A DNA stretch of 64,000 bases from assembly GCA_031291475.1 (NCBI GenBank), contig JARLIY010000105.1:1-64000 (forward strand). The letters run 5' to 3'. This stretch comes from Xanthobacteraceae bacterium. GTDB lineage: Bacteria; Pseudomonadota; Alphaproteobacteria; Rhizobiales; Xanthobacteraceae. The notes under the pieces were generated by a model, which worked only from the letters and a program-made list of their open reading frames with translations, had not been told where the DNA came from and searched no databases. This document shows, piece after piece, positions 53,815-62,308 of this stretch; position 1 is the first letter of the stretch; each line of letters opens with the position of its first letter. The translations under genes and the position numbers were made by a program.

Positions 53815-55251
53815 CTACCCGCCGGCCGTCTGCCCGCCGACAAAGGCCACGCGCATCATGTTGGTGGCGCCGGGCGTGCCGAGCGGCACGCCGGCAACGA
53901 CGATGACGCGCTGTCCGGCCTTGGCGAAGCCGTCCTGCACCGCGATCCGGCAAGCGCGCTCGACCATATCGTCCTGATCGCGGGCGTCCTCGGCGACGAC
54001 GCAGTGGACGCCCCAGACCAGCGATAATTTGCGCCCCGAGGCGACCATTGGCGAAATGGCCACGATCGGCGGCTTCGGCCGTTCGCGCGCGACGCGCATG
54101 GCGGTCGCCCCCGATGAGGTCCAGCACACGATGGCCGCGAGGTCGAGCGTCTCGGCCACCTGGCGCGCCGCCGCGGCGATGGCGTCCGCGCCGGTGGCCT
54201 CGGGTTCGGTGTGCAGGACGTGCAGCGACGGCGGATAGATCGCCTCGTTCTCCACCTCTTCGGCGATGCGGTTCATGGTCGCCACCGCCTCGACCGGATA
54301 TTGGCCAGCCGCGGATTCCGCCGACAGCATCACCGCGTCGGCGCCGTCGAAGATCGCGGTGGCGACGTCGGAAACCTCGGCGCGCGTCGGCACCGGACTG
54401 GTCATCATCGATTCCAGCATTTGGGTGGCGACCACGACCGGCTTACCGGCGCGGCGGCAGGCGCGCGTCATCTCCTTCTGCACGCCGGGGACTTTTTCCA
54501 GCGGCATCTCGACGCCGAGATCGCCGCGCGCCACCATCAGCGCATCGGCGAGATCGAGGATATCGTCGAGCCGCGTCACCGCTTGCGGCTTCTCGATCTT
54601 GGCCATCACCGCCGCGCGCCCGCGGGTGATCTTCTTCGCTTCGGCGATGTCCTCCGGGCGCTGGATGAAGGACAGCGCCACCCAGTCGATCCCCGCATCG
54701 AGGGCGGCTTCGAGATCGGCGCGATCCTTCGGCGCCAGCGCCGCGACCGGCACCACGGTGTCGGGCAGGCTCACGCCCTTGCGGTTGGATATCCTGCCGC
54801 CGATCTTGACGCGGGCGACGATGCGCTGCTGCGCATCGGCTTCGGTCACAGTCAGCCGCAATTTGCCGTCGTCAATGAGCAGCGTGTCGCCCGGCTTGAT
54901 GGCGGCGAAGATTTCCGGATGCGGCAGATTCACCCGCGTCGCGTCGCCCGGCGCCGGATCGTGATCGAGGACGAAATCCTGGCCGCTGTCGATCTCGGCG
55001 AAGTCGTTCTTGAAGCTGCCGAGCCGCAGCTTCGGTCCTTGCAGGTCGACGAGGATGCCGATTGGCCGCCCGCATTCGGCTTCGACCGCGCGGATCGTTT
55101 CCACCAGCTCGCGCATCCGCTCGTGCGTGGTGTGGCTCATATTGATGCGGAAGACGTCGGCGCCGGCCGCGAACAACCGGCCGATGACGGTGCGGCTCGA
55201 AGAGGCAGGCCCCAGCGTCGCAACCACTTTGGTGCGTCGCCGTCGCCTCAT
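53815..55251 (-). CDS. pyk: Pyruvate kinase
   Basis: A 478-residue cytoplasmic glycolytic enzyme that makes pyruvate and ATP from phosphoenolpyruvate and ADP. RRRTKVVATLGPASS starts the A domain, the active-site signature is MAKIEKPQAVTRLDD with the catalytic Lys-Glu, then MVARGDLGVEMPLEKVP (metal site) and VVVATQMLESMM. The C-terminal allosteric-type domain is complete to the stop at 53815. The gene overlaps the stop of the DUF1036 gene (55248) by four bases, an arrangement commonly conserved in this group. Confidence 0.93.
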   Translation of the reverse strand: MRRRRRTKVVATLGPASSSRTVIGRLFAAGADVFRINMSHTTHERMRELVETIRAVEAECGRPIGILVDLQGPKLRLGSFKNDFAEIDSGQDFVLDHDPAPGDATRVNLPHPEIFAAIKPGDTLLIDDGKLRLTVTEADAQQRIVARVKIGGRISNRKGVSLPDTVVPVAALAPKDRADLEAALDAGIDWVALSFIQRPEDIAEAKKITRGRAAVMAKIEKPQAVTRLDDILDLADALMVARGDLGVEMPLEKVPGVQKEMTRACRRAGKPVVVATQMLESMMTSPVPTRAEVSDVATAIFDGADAVMLSAESAAGQYPVEAVATMNRIAEEVENEAIYPPSLHVLHTEPEATGADAIAAAARQVAETLDLAAIVCWTSSGATAMRVARERPKPPIVAISPMVASGRKLSLVWGVHCVVAEDARDQDDMVERACRIAVQDGFAKAGQRVIVVAGVPLGTPGATNMMRVAFVGGQTAGG

Positions 55252-55835
55252 CGGCTTTGGCTTCCGGGCGCGATGGCAGGCGCCGCTTTACCGGTCGGCG
55301 GGCGGGCGCCGGCGGCCGGCGCCGCCGGAACCGCCGCAGCCGGCGGAGCGGGCGTGAGCGGATTGCCCGCCGGCAAGGGCTTCGACGCCGGCTGCTCGCT
55401 CGATTCGGTGAGCTGCACGGTCCAGGCGCGCTGCTCGCCGGTGTCCACCTCGAAAAATCCGGTGCGATCGTAGCCGCGCGCCAGGCAGTCGCTGATGCCG
55501 CGAATGGTGAACTCCTTGTCGCGGGTGCACATAAAGGCCTGCCCCATCCACTCGCCGCCGCGATCGTAGTCGACGGCGTAGACGTAATAATAGCGCGCGA
55601 CCAGATTGCCCTTGAGCACGGTCTCGCAGGTGCGCGAGGGCAAATTCCACCAGCCTTCGGTGGTCCAGCCGTCGGCGTCCTTGTAGCCGACGGCGACGCC
55701 GACCCGGCTGCCGGTGTTATTGCAAAGCCGCAGATCCGCTGCGGCCGGTCCGGCGGACGCCGCCAGCACCAGCATCGCAAACAAGCCTGCCGCAAGCGTG
55801 CTCGCCGCCGTCCGAAGATGAATCGCGTCGCTCAT
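55248..55835 (-). CDS. DUF1036 exported protein
   Basis: A 195-residue protein with a signal peptide (cleavage likely after AAA near residue 33) and a DUF1036 domain: DLRLCNNTGSRVGVAVGYKD, GWWNLPSRTCETVLKG and FMCTRDKEFTIRGISDCL, with four cysteines that could form two disulfides. The last 50 residues are Pro/Ala-rich and flexible. Its function is not known. In this group it is commonly the gene before pyruvate kinase, sharing four bases with it here. Confidence 0.83.
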   Translation of the reverse strand: MSDAIHLRTAASTLAAGLFAMLVLAASAGPAAADLRLCNNTGSRVGVAVGYKDADGWTTEGWWNLPSRTCETVLKGNLVARYYYVYAVDYDRGGEWMGQAFMCTRDKEFTIRGISDCLARGYDRTGFFEVDTGEQRAWTVQLTESSEQPASKPLPAGNPLTPAPPAAAVPAAPAAGARPPTGKAAPAIAPGSQSR

Positions 55836-55860
55836 TTCCGCTGCAGAATCCGGTCAATTC

Positions 55861-57141
55861 TTACGGCCTGTCAACGACGATGGCGCGGAAGTCGGTGACG
55901 TTGGTGAATGTCGGACCGGGCCGGAACAAATCGCTGATCGCATTGAAGAACCCCGTGGAATTGTTGTCGGCGAGAAAGGCGGCGGGATCGAGGCCGGCGG
56001 CGCGGGCCCGCGACAAAGTGGTCGCGTCGATAAAGGCGCCGGCCGGGTCGTCAGGGCGGCCGCTGCCGCCATCGGTGCCGTCGGTGTCGGCGGCGAGCGC
56101 GGCGACGCCTTCGGCGCCGTTGAGATGTATGGCAAGCGCCAGCGCAAATTCCTGGTTCGGGCCGCCGCGGCCCTTCCCGCGCAAGGTGACGGTGAGCTCG
56201 CCCCCGGACAGGATGACGGCGTGGCGCCGCTCGGCCCGCAATCCGAGCGCGAGGCGGGCCTGTTCGGCGGCGACCGCGTGCGCCTCGCCCTCAAGGCGGT
56301 CGCCGAGGATGAGACATTCGTAGCCCGCCGCGCTGGCGCGCTGCGCGGCTGCGTTGAGCGCATCGGCCGGCCGCGCCACGATCCGATAGTCCGAACCGGC
56401 AAAGACCTTGTCGCCGGGCTTCGGCGTCTCGTTGCCGGCCTGTTCGAGCGCCCGCGTCACGGCCTCGGGCAGATCAAGGCGATAGCGGCGCACGATCTCG
56501 CGCGCGTCCGCAAGCGTGGTCGGATCGGGCACCGTCGGCCCGGAACCGATCACCGCCGGCTCGTCGCCGGGCACATCGGAAATCGCCAGCGTCACGACTT
56601 TGGCGGGATGCGCGCGCTGCGTGAGGCGGCCGCCCTTGATGCGCGAGAGATGCTTGCGCACCGTATTGATCTCGCCGATGGCGGCGCCGCTTTTGAGGAG
56701 CGCCCGCGTGGTCGCTTGCTTCTCTTCCAGCGTGATGCCCGCTGCCGGGGCGATCCAGTTCGCCGAAGCGCCGCCGGAGAGGAGGACGAGGACCAGATCG
56801 TGCGCGTCGACCTCATCGGCGATTTTGAGCGCGCGCCGGGTCGCCGAGAGACCGATCTTGTCGGGCACCGGGTGGCCCGCTTCGATAACCGGGATGCGCC
56901 GCGTCGAGCGGCCATAGCCGTGACGGGTCACCGCCAGGCCGGCGAGGCGTGTCGGCGGCAAATCGACATAGCGGGCTTCAGCGACTTGCGTCATGGAGCC
57001 TGCGGCCTTGCCGGCGGCGAGGATCACCAGGCGGCCGCGCGCAGGCGGTTCCGGCAGGTTCGGCGGCAGGCAGCCCGCCGGGTGCGCGGCGGCGACCGCG
57101 CCGGCAAACATCGCTTCCAGCAATTCGCGTTTCGATCGCAT
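55861..57141 (-). CDS. Glycerate 2-kinase (GckA/MOFRL family)
   Basis: A 426-residue kinase of the MOFRL/DUF4147 type (glycerate 2-kinase, formerly hydroxypyruvate reductase TtuD). It phosphorylates D-glycerate to 2-phosphoglycerate in the cytoplasm. LVILAAGKAAGSM, VLLSGGASANWIAPAAG, the VPGDEPAVIGSGPTVPDPTT loop and the C-terminal ADTDGTDGGSG are typical. Its product enters lower glycolysis through enolase next to pyruvate kinase in metabolism. The short gap of 25 bases to the DUF1036 gene suggests one transcript down to pyk. Confidence 0.87.
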   Translation of the reverse strand: MRSKRELLEAMFAGAVAAAHPAGCLPPNLPEPPARGRLVILAAGKAAGSMTQVAEARYVDLPPTRLAGLAVTRHGYGRSTRRIPVIEAGHPVPDKIGLSATRRALKIADEVDAHDLVLVLLSGGASANWIAPAAGITLEEKQATTRALLKSGAAIGEINTVRKHLSRIKGGRLTQRAHPAKVVTLAISDVPGDEPAVIGSGPTVPDPTTLADAREIVRRYRLDLPEAVTRALEQAGNETPKPGDKVFAGSDYRIVARPADALNAAAQRASAAGYECLILGDRLEGEAHAVAAEQARLALGLRAERRHAVILSGGELTVTLRGKGRGGPNQEFALALAIHLNGAEGVAALAADTDGTDGGSGRPDDPAGAFIDATTLSRARAAGLDPAAFLADNNSTGFFNAISDLFRPGPTFTNVTDFRAIVVDRP

Positions 57142-57214
57142 CCCGGTGTCGCCGCGTCTGGCCAGATGCCGCCCGCATCTCTATCTTTCCTATAACGCAT
57201 CCGCGGAGGAAATC

Positions 57215-57517
57215 ATGGTAACCGACGATAAAACCCGCGTGGAACTCGAAGCCGCCGTCTATCGCCGGCTGGTCGCGCATTTGCGCGAACGCACCGACGT
57301 GCAGAATATCGATTTGATGAATCTGGCCGGATTCTGCCGCAACTGCCTGTCAAACTGGATGAAGGACGCCGCCGACGCGAAAGGCGTGCCGATGAGCAAG
57401 GACGAAAGCCGCGAGATCGTCTACGGCATGCCCTACGACGAATGGCGGGCCAAGCATCAGAAGGAAGCCACCGGCGCGCAGCAGGCGGCATTCGAAAAAG
57501 CAAGCCAAAAGCATTGA
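57215..57517 (+). CDS. DUF1244 protein
   Basis: A 100-residue DUF1244 family protein. The conserved centre is IDLMNLAGFCRNCLSNWMKDAA, with the CRNC pair, and MPYDEWRAKHQKEA follows. The family is almost confined to proteobacteria and is of unknown function. A strong GGAGGA site (57205-57210) fixes the ATG at 57215. It is divergent from the glycerate kinase gene. Confidence 0.88.
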   Translation: MVTDDKTRVELEAAVYRRLVAHLRERTDVQNIDLMNLAGFCRNCLSNWMKDAADAKGVPMSKDESREIVYGMPYDEWRAKHQKEATGAQQAAFEKASQKH

Positions 57518-57634
57518 TGCCGCGCGGCCCGTGCGAAAAGCTCTGTGTAGTGCTGTGGATGAGCGCGAACGCGGCTTGACCGAAGCGCGCGCGCTTTCGA
57601 AAAGCTTGGGCAGATTATTGCCCAGGAGTGCCCC

Positions 57635-57910
57635 ATGGCCACCGCCGTCGCCGCCGAAGACAACCAGCCCGCCCACCGTTTCGCCAAGGACCGCCTTAAG
57701 GCGTTTGTCGAGCGCGTCGAGAAGCTGGAAGAGGAGAAGAAGGCGATCTCCGACGACGTCCGCGACGTTTACGCCGAAGCCAAAGCCAACGGCTACGACA
57801 CCAAGGCGCTGCGCACCGTGGTGAAATTGCGCAAGATGGACGTCAACGAGCGCAAGGAGCAGGAAGCGGTGCTGGAGACTTATATGCATGCGCTCGGCAT
57901 GCTGCGGTGA
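57635..57910 (+). CDS. gapR: DUF2312 nucleoid-associated protein (GapR-like)
   Basis: A 91-residue protein of the DUF2312 family, the family of Caulobacter GapR, a protein that binds overtwisted AT-rich DNA in front of replication and transcription. The helical hairpin [20 protein letters not shown] and the basic C-terminal helix [22 protein letters not shown] are typical. Dimers or tetramers encircle DNA. The spacing from the DUF1244 gene (118 bases) suggests its own promoter. Symbol by family only. Confidence 0.83.
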   Translation: MATAVAAEDNQPAHRFAKDRLKAFVERVEKLEEEKKAISDDVRDVYAEAKANGYDTKALRTVVKLRKMDVNERKEQEAVLETYMHALGMLR

Positions 57911-57916
57911 CGGCCG

Positions 57917-59689
57917 TTACTGCAAACCCGCGGTGTGCAGGGGATAGGTCACGGTCGAGACGAACACGATCGGGTTGCCGCTGAAGCGGTCGGGCGCGAG
58001 GCCGGGATTCGGCTCCGCCGTGAACGTCATCATCACCGAACTGTCGGGCTGCACCATCAAGGCGGCGAGCGTGCGGAAGTCGCGCGCGCCGAGCGACGTG
58101 ACGGATAGCGTACGGCTGACGCTCGGCGATACCACGAGCGCGCGCAGCCAGGGATCGTCGAGGCGCGTAATGTCGGCCAGCGCCGCCGCCACTTTCTTGT
58201 TCGCCACCGTGAGAATAGCCGAGACCGGCCGATCGCCGACGCGCTTGACGGCGATCGTCGTTGCGTTGTCGGCCATCTGTACCGCGATAATTCGTGCGCT
58301 GGCGATGCGCGGCAATGGCGCGCTGGTCACGGTCGTGGCCGCGGTCACCGGGATCGCCGCATCGCGCGCCGCCTGTTCGGCGTAAGCGAGCGCGCGCGCC
58401 GCGGGAGCCCGATCGTCGCCCGCCGCGGCAAAGGGACCGACGGATGCCGTGGCCTCGGGCGCGGCGCCGGCGACCTCGGTGTCCGATGGGCGCACGGCGG
58501 CGAGCGGATTTGTAACAGTTTGCGCCTGGCGGGCGGTCATGCCGTCGGGCAGGCCCTGCCAATAGCCGCGCGCCAGGATGATCTGGTTGGGCGTCAGCGC
58601 CGCCAGCGGCGCCGCTTCGGCGCGCGTGATCACGTGGACTTTCGAGGCGACCTTGACCAGCTTGACCTTTTCGGCGGCGAGCTTGTCCTCGGCGCGATCG
58701 ACGGCGGCGACCAACGCGGCTTTCGCCCGTGTGCGCAGCGGCTCGGCTGAGGGCGGCGTCGTCTTCGCGGCGGCGGCCGCGGCGGCCGCAGGCATCGGCG
58801 CGGCCTCTTCATCCTCGTCGTCGCGCGCGAGGCCGAGGAATTTGGCGATCGGATTGGCGTGGAGCTGCACGATGCCGGCGTCGGCGACTTGCACGCCGGC
58901 ATTGCGCGCCTGCTCGAGCAGCAATTCCGACGGGTTGCCGCCGCGGGCGCGGAGATCGGCCAGCGCCAGCGCGTAGCCCGGGAGCGGGCGGCCGTCGGTC
59001 GGGATGTGGACGGTGCGGCCGTCGGGGAAGACGCGGACCAGTTGCTCGCGAGTCATGCGCGGCCACATGCGGACGCCGCCGGTATCCATGTGCACGAACG
59101 GCGAGCCGGAGGATGGATAGAAACCGACGCCGCCGCGTTGCAGGCGCAAGCCGATGACGCGCAGCTGTTCGAGCGACACGCCGGGAATGTAGAAGTCCAT
59201 GGCGTGGCCGAGCATATGTTGGGAGAAACGCGCGACGCCGCCGCTGCGGCGGCGAAGCATCGCGTTGGTTTCCGGCGAGCGGTAGCCGCAGACGACCCAG
59301 ATCGGCTGTTTCGATCCGGCCTCGCGCTGCACCTCCCAAACGAGATCGATGAGGTGCGGATCCATGCGCGTCTCCTGCTCCTTGCGCCAATCGCGCAAGA
59401 ACCAGTTGAGCTTCTCCAGCGCCGCCTCGTCATAGCGGCCGTCGCGCTTGAAAGTGATGGTGATGTCTTCGTCGGTGTGGATGTGGTGCAGCGAGATGGT
59501 GCGGGTGTCGCCCTCGGCCACGGCGTTCTGCAAGGCGCGTGCGCCGAAGAGGATGAGAAGGCCGGCGAGACCGCACGAATAAAACGCGCGCGACGCCGCA
59601 CTACGACAAGTTTTCAGGCGCGCCCCACCAGCCAGCACCGGCGTCCTCGCGTTGTCATCGACACATCGACTGATCGTCCGCCCCGGCAT
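57917..59689 (-). CDS. DUF882/YcbK-like M15 peptidase, membrane-anchored, with long C-terminal extension
   Basis: A 590-residue protein with an N-terminal membrane helix (AFYSCGLAGLLILFGARAL). The DUF882/Peptidase_M15 domain (about residues 60-240) holds the zinc-site segments SQHMLGHAMDFYIPG and FVHMDTGG, which suggests LD- or DD-peptidase or hydrolase activity on peptidoglycan. The following 350 residues are an extension with Ala-rich linkers and a globular C-terminal part. The extension is longer than in most family members. The start at 59689 has no strong ribosome site; a later start is possible. Confidence 0.78.
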   Translation of the reverse strand: MPGRTISRCVDDNARTPVLAGGARLKTCRSAASRAFYSCGLAGLLILFGARALQNAVAEGDTRTISLHHIHTDEDITITFKRDGRYDEAALEKLNWFLRDWRKEQETRMDPHLIDLVWEVQREAGSKQPIWVVCGYRSPETNAMLRRRSGGVARFSQHMLGHAMDFYIPGVSLEQLRVIGLRLQRGGVGFYPSSGSPFVHMDTGGVRMWPRMTREQLVRVFPDGRTVHIPTDGRPLPGYALALADLRARGGNPSELLLEQARNAGVQVADAGIVQLHANPIAKFLGLARDDEDEEAAPMPAAAAAAAAKTTPPSAEPLRTRAKAALVAAVDRAEDKLAAEKVKLVKVASKVHVITRAEAAPLAALTPNQIILARGYWQGLPDGMTARQAQTVTNPLAAVRPSDTEVAGAAPEATASVGPFAAAGDDRAPAARALAYAEQAARDAAIPVTAATTVTSAPLPRIASARIIAVQMADNATTIAVKRVGDRPVSAILTVANKKVAAALADITRLDDPWLRALVVSPSVSRTLSVTSLGARDFRTLAALMVQPDSSVMMTFTAEPNPGLAPDRFSGNPIVFVSTVTYPLHTAGLQ

Positions 59690-60003
59690 GCCGCGGCTGA
59701 CAACCCTAACGCAGTGTTAATTTGGGAAGGGTTAACGAGAACTCGTCCAACCCGCCCCCGACCGGAACAAGGGTTAACGGCCCAGTGTGGCAAAAAATAG
59801 CCACACCGGCCTGTGTACGGCTTTACGCGGCCCGCGCAGGGTCCGAAGCCTCACTATGGTTAACGGTTGAATTCAATTTTGAGTGCGCGCTCAAAGCGTT
59901 AGGTGCGGCGCGGCAACCGCCCCGACGCGGGCCAGAAGCCAAAATTGTCACGGTCATAGTGACATTTCTTGACTTTCGTCACTGATCGTGATATTAATAG
60001 TCA
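59690..60003. other. Promoter-rich intergenic region upstream of the DUF882 gene
   Basis: No gene is seen. AGGGTTAACG occurs at 59728-59737 and 59770-59779 (42 bases apart) and GGTTAACG again at 59858-59865. A perfect 7-bp inverted repeat, GTGTGGC (59785-59791) with GCCACAC (59800-59806), lies between them. The repeats look like binding sites for a regulator of the minus-strand DUF882 gene or of the plus-strand transcript that may start near 60004. Confidence 0.5.
59969..59997 (+). promoter_or_regulatory. Sigma-70-like promoter for a possible non-coding RNA
   Basis: TTGACT (59969-59974) and TATTAA (59992-59997) are separated by exactly 17 bases, matching the -35 and -10 consensus at five and four positions. 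It points right, into a 330-base stretch without a credible reading frame. Transcription would begin near 60004. Confidence 0.5.
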
Positions 60004-60333
60004 TTCAGGACGCCATCATGAGGTACTCCTGATCGCGGAGCGAGAGCGGCGCCCGCGCGCGGAACGATACATTCCGCTCGCGGGCGGCTTCGGGACAACG
60101 CCCGGCCGGCATTAGGACCGGTCTGCGACCAAGTCGCTGGACTGGGACAGGAGATTTCAGGAAGTCCCCACGTCCCAGGAAGTGCGCCTGAAGCTGAAAG
60201 GGGGGCGTTGGTTCGTCCCCCGAAGAGCCGCGGTGGAACGCCGACAGGCGGGCGCATCCGCTGGTGCGTGCCGCACGCCGCTTGCGTGCGGATCGTTGGA
60301 CTACACGTCTGCCGGCGTTCTGCCTCCTTTTTT
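60004..60333 (+). ncRNA. Candidate structured non-coding RNA
   Basis: Downstream of the promoter at 59969 the sequence is full of stable hairpins. Arms 60051-60064 and 60072-60085 pair at 13 of 14 bases; CTGGGAC 60142-60148 pairs with 60172-60178; GGGGG 60200-60205 with CCCCC 60217-60221; CCGCACGC 60271-60278 with 60284-60291. A TTTTTT run at 60328-60333 could end transcription. The longest reading frames in it lack ribosome sites and family character. The layout does not match tmRNA, RNase P, 6S or SRP RNA as far as I can read it. Evidence is structural only. Confidence 0.45.
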
Positions 60334-60337
60334 CTTT

Positions 60338-60419
60338 CGTCATTGCGAGCGAAGCGAAGCAATCCAGTTAGGCGTTGTCATTCTGGGTTGCTTCGTCGCT
60401 TCCGCTCCTCGCAATGACG
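60338..60419. repeat. Mobile palindromic element (CERSEAIQ type)
   Basis: An imperfect palindrome: left arm CGTCATTGCGAGCGAAGCGA (60338-60357, continuing to 60367) and the matching right arm ending in CTCGCAATGACG (60408-60419). When translated it gives the CERSEAIQ...APRNDD string well known as a spurious peptide in alphaproteobacterial genomes. It is a dispersed non-coding repeat, not a gene. Confidence 0.8.
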
Positions 60420-60475
60420 ACGTGGAAATGGCCGTTGCAAAACTCGGACGCATCCGGGCCGCGAGAATGTTTTTG

Positions 60476-60508
60476 CTTTCCCCTCTCCCACAAGGGGAGA
60501 GGGGAAAG
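60476..60508. repeat. 14-bp perfect hairpin before the FadD-like gene
   Basis: CTTTCCCCTCTCCC (60476-60489) and GGGAGAGGGGAAAG (60495-60508) are perfect reverse complements with a 5-base loop. Such CCCCTCTCCC palindromes are dispersed intergenic repeats in Rhizobiales. It is 86 bases before the ligase start and lacks a T-run, so it is a repeat more than a terminator. Confidence 0.65.
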
Positions 60509-60594
60509 TGGCGTACTCTCGATATCGTGTGATCGAAATTTGCCATAGATTGGTGGGGAGGGGCCGTCGCGGCCCGCGCCCCAAGGATTTGGTC

Positions 60595-62292
60595 ATGACG
60601 TTGCAGACCGAGAACGCCCCCACACCGGCTCGCGCCACAGCGGAGCCATTCTGGTTTGCCTCCTATCCGCCGGGCATTCCGCACAGCATCGATCCCGACA
60701 CTTATCCGTCGCTGTCGGCGTTGCTGCTCGACGCCTGCGCGCGGCACGCGGTGCATCCGGCCTTCGAATGCCTCAATGTGCGCATGAGCTATGGCGAATG
60801 GGAGCGCGTCAGCCGGGCCTTTGCCGCCTTCCTCATCGAGGAGGTCAAGTGCCGGCCCGGCGACCGCATCGCCATTATGCTGCCGAACCTCTTGGCGTAT
60901 CCGGTGGCGTTTCTCGGCGCGTTGCGCGCCGGCCTCATCGTGGTCAACGTCAATCCGCTGTACACGCCGCGCGAACTTAAAGAGCAGCTGGCGGATTCTG
61001 GCGCTGTGACTATCGTGATCATGGAGAATTTCGCCCACAAGCTCGAACCGGTGTTGCCCGAGACGCAAATCCGCCACGTCGTGGTGGCCCGCCTCGGCGA
61101 TTTCATGCCGGCGCTTAAGCGCACGCTGTTCAATTTCGCCAACACCTACATCCGCCGCGCGGTGCCGGCCTGGCGCTTTCCGGGCTTCACGCTGTTGGGA
61201 AAAGCCTGCCATCGGACGCCGGGCGCGGGCTATGCCGACGCGCAGCCGGCGGCGGCGTCGCCGGCGCTGCTGCAATATACCGGCGGCACGACCGGCGTGC
61301 CGAAAGGCGCCATGCTGACGCATCGCAATCTGGTCGCCAACACCTTGCAGTGCCGCGCCGTCATCGCGCCGTATATTCCGGAAGAGCGCGGCTCGGTGCT
61401 CACGCCACTGCCACTCTATCATATCTTCGCGCTCACCGCGAACCTGCTGGCGTTCGTCCTGATGGGCGGATTGAGCGTGCTCGTCCCCGACCCGCGCGAC
61501 ATCAAGGGGCTCATCCGCACCATGCGCCGCGCGCAGGTCACGACCATGACCGGCGTCAACACGCTGTTTAACGCGTTGATCAACGCGCCCGATTTCGCCG
61601 GACTGGATTTCTCCAAGCTCGCATTCGCCGTCGGCGGCGGCGCGGCAGTGCAGAGCGCCGTGGCGGCGCGCTGGCACGAGATCACCGGCACCGATCTGGT
61701 CGAAGGCTATGGGCTGACCGAGGCCTCGCCGGTCGTTTGCATCAATCCGGTGCGCAGCCCGAAGATCGGCACCGTCGGGTTGCCGGTGCCTTCGACCGAA
61801 GTCGCCATCCGCGACGATCAGGGCAACGACCTGCCGGTCGGCGAAGCCGGCGAGATTTGCGTGCGCGGCCCGCAAGTCATGCCGGGCTACTGGCAGCGGC
61901 CCGACGAGACCGCGCTGGTCCTGACCGCTGGCGGCTGGCTGCACACCGGCGATATCGGCGCGTTCGACGCGCAAGGTTTTTTGAAAATCCTCGACCGCAA
62001 GAAGGACATGGTCAACGTTTCCGGCTTCAAGGTGTTTCCCAACGAGGTGGAAGACGTGATCGTCCAGCATCCGGGCGTGCTCGAAGCCGCTGTGATCGGC
62101 ATCGCCGATCCGCATACCGGGCAAGGGGTGAAGCTGTTCGTCGTCAAGCGCGATCCGGCGCTGACCGAGGCGGAGTTGACCACATACGCCCGCGAAAGGC
62201 TGGCCGGCTATAAGGTCCCGAAGACGATCGTGTTCGTCGACAGTTTGCCCAAGAGCAATGTCGGCAAGATCATCCGCAAGGATTTGCGATAG
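60595..62292 (+). CDS. Long-chain fatty acid--CoA ligase (FadD-like)
   Basis: A 565-residue ANL-family ligase with the FadD layout. LLQYTGGTTGVPKGAMLTHRN is the ATP loop, the YGLTEASPVVCINPV segment the adenine site, WLHTGDIGAFDAQGFLKILDRKKDMVNVSGFKVFPNEVE the hinge, and SNVGKIIRKDLR holds the catalytic Lys. It activates long-chain fatty acids for beta-oxidation. The ATG at 60595 has AAGGA at 60582-60586; the longer frame to 60508 reads through repeat DNA. No beta-oxidation genes lie beside it. Confidence 0.88.
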   Translation: MTLQTENAPTPARATAEPFWFASYPPGIPHSIDPDTYPSLSALLLDACARHAVHPAFECLNVRMSYGEWERVSRAFAAFLIEEVKCRPGDRIAIMLPNLLAYPVAFLGALRAGLIVVNVNPLYTPRELKEQLADSGAVTIVIMENFAHKLEPVLPETQIRHVVVARLGDFMPALKRTLFNFANTYIRRAVPAWRFPGFTLLGKACHRTPGAGYADAQPAAASPALLQYTGGTTGVPKGAMLTHRNLVANTLQCRAVIAPYIPEERGSVLTPLPLYHIFALTANLLAFVLMGGLSVLVPDPRDIKGLIRTMRRAQVTTMTGVNTLFNALINAPDFAGLDFSKLAFAVGGGAAVQSAVAARWHEITGTDLVEGYGLTEASPVVCINPVRSPKIGTVGLPVPSTEVAIRDDQGNDLPVGEAGEICVRGPQVMPGYWQRPDETALVLTAGGWLHTGDIGAFDAQGFLKILDRKKDMVNVSGFKVFPNEVEDVIVQHPGVLEAAVIGIADPHTGQGVKLFVVKRDPALTEAELTTYARERLAGYKVPKTIVFVDSLPKSNVGKIIRKDLR

Positions 62293-62308
62293 CGGCCGGC
62301 GGCGCGCG

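Noticed and set aside
59728-59865. CtrA binding sites
   Set aside because: The TTAA elements are spaced by 11 or more bases, not 7.
60004-60333. tmRNA, RNase P, 6S or SRP RNA
   Set aside because: I saw none of the conserved cores (tmRNA tag codons, GAGGAAAGTCC of RNase P, SRP tetraloop region), so only a generic ncRNA label is used.
60182-60532. 116-codon frame with CERSEAIQ and APRNDD strings
   Set aside because: This is the known spurious translation of an intergenic palindrome; no ribosome site or conserved protein family.
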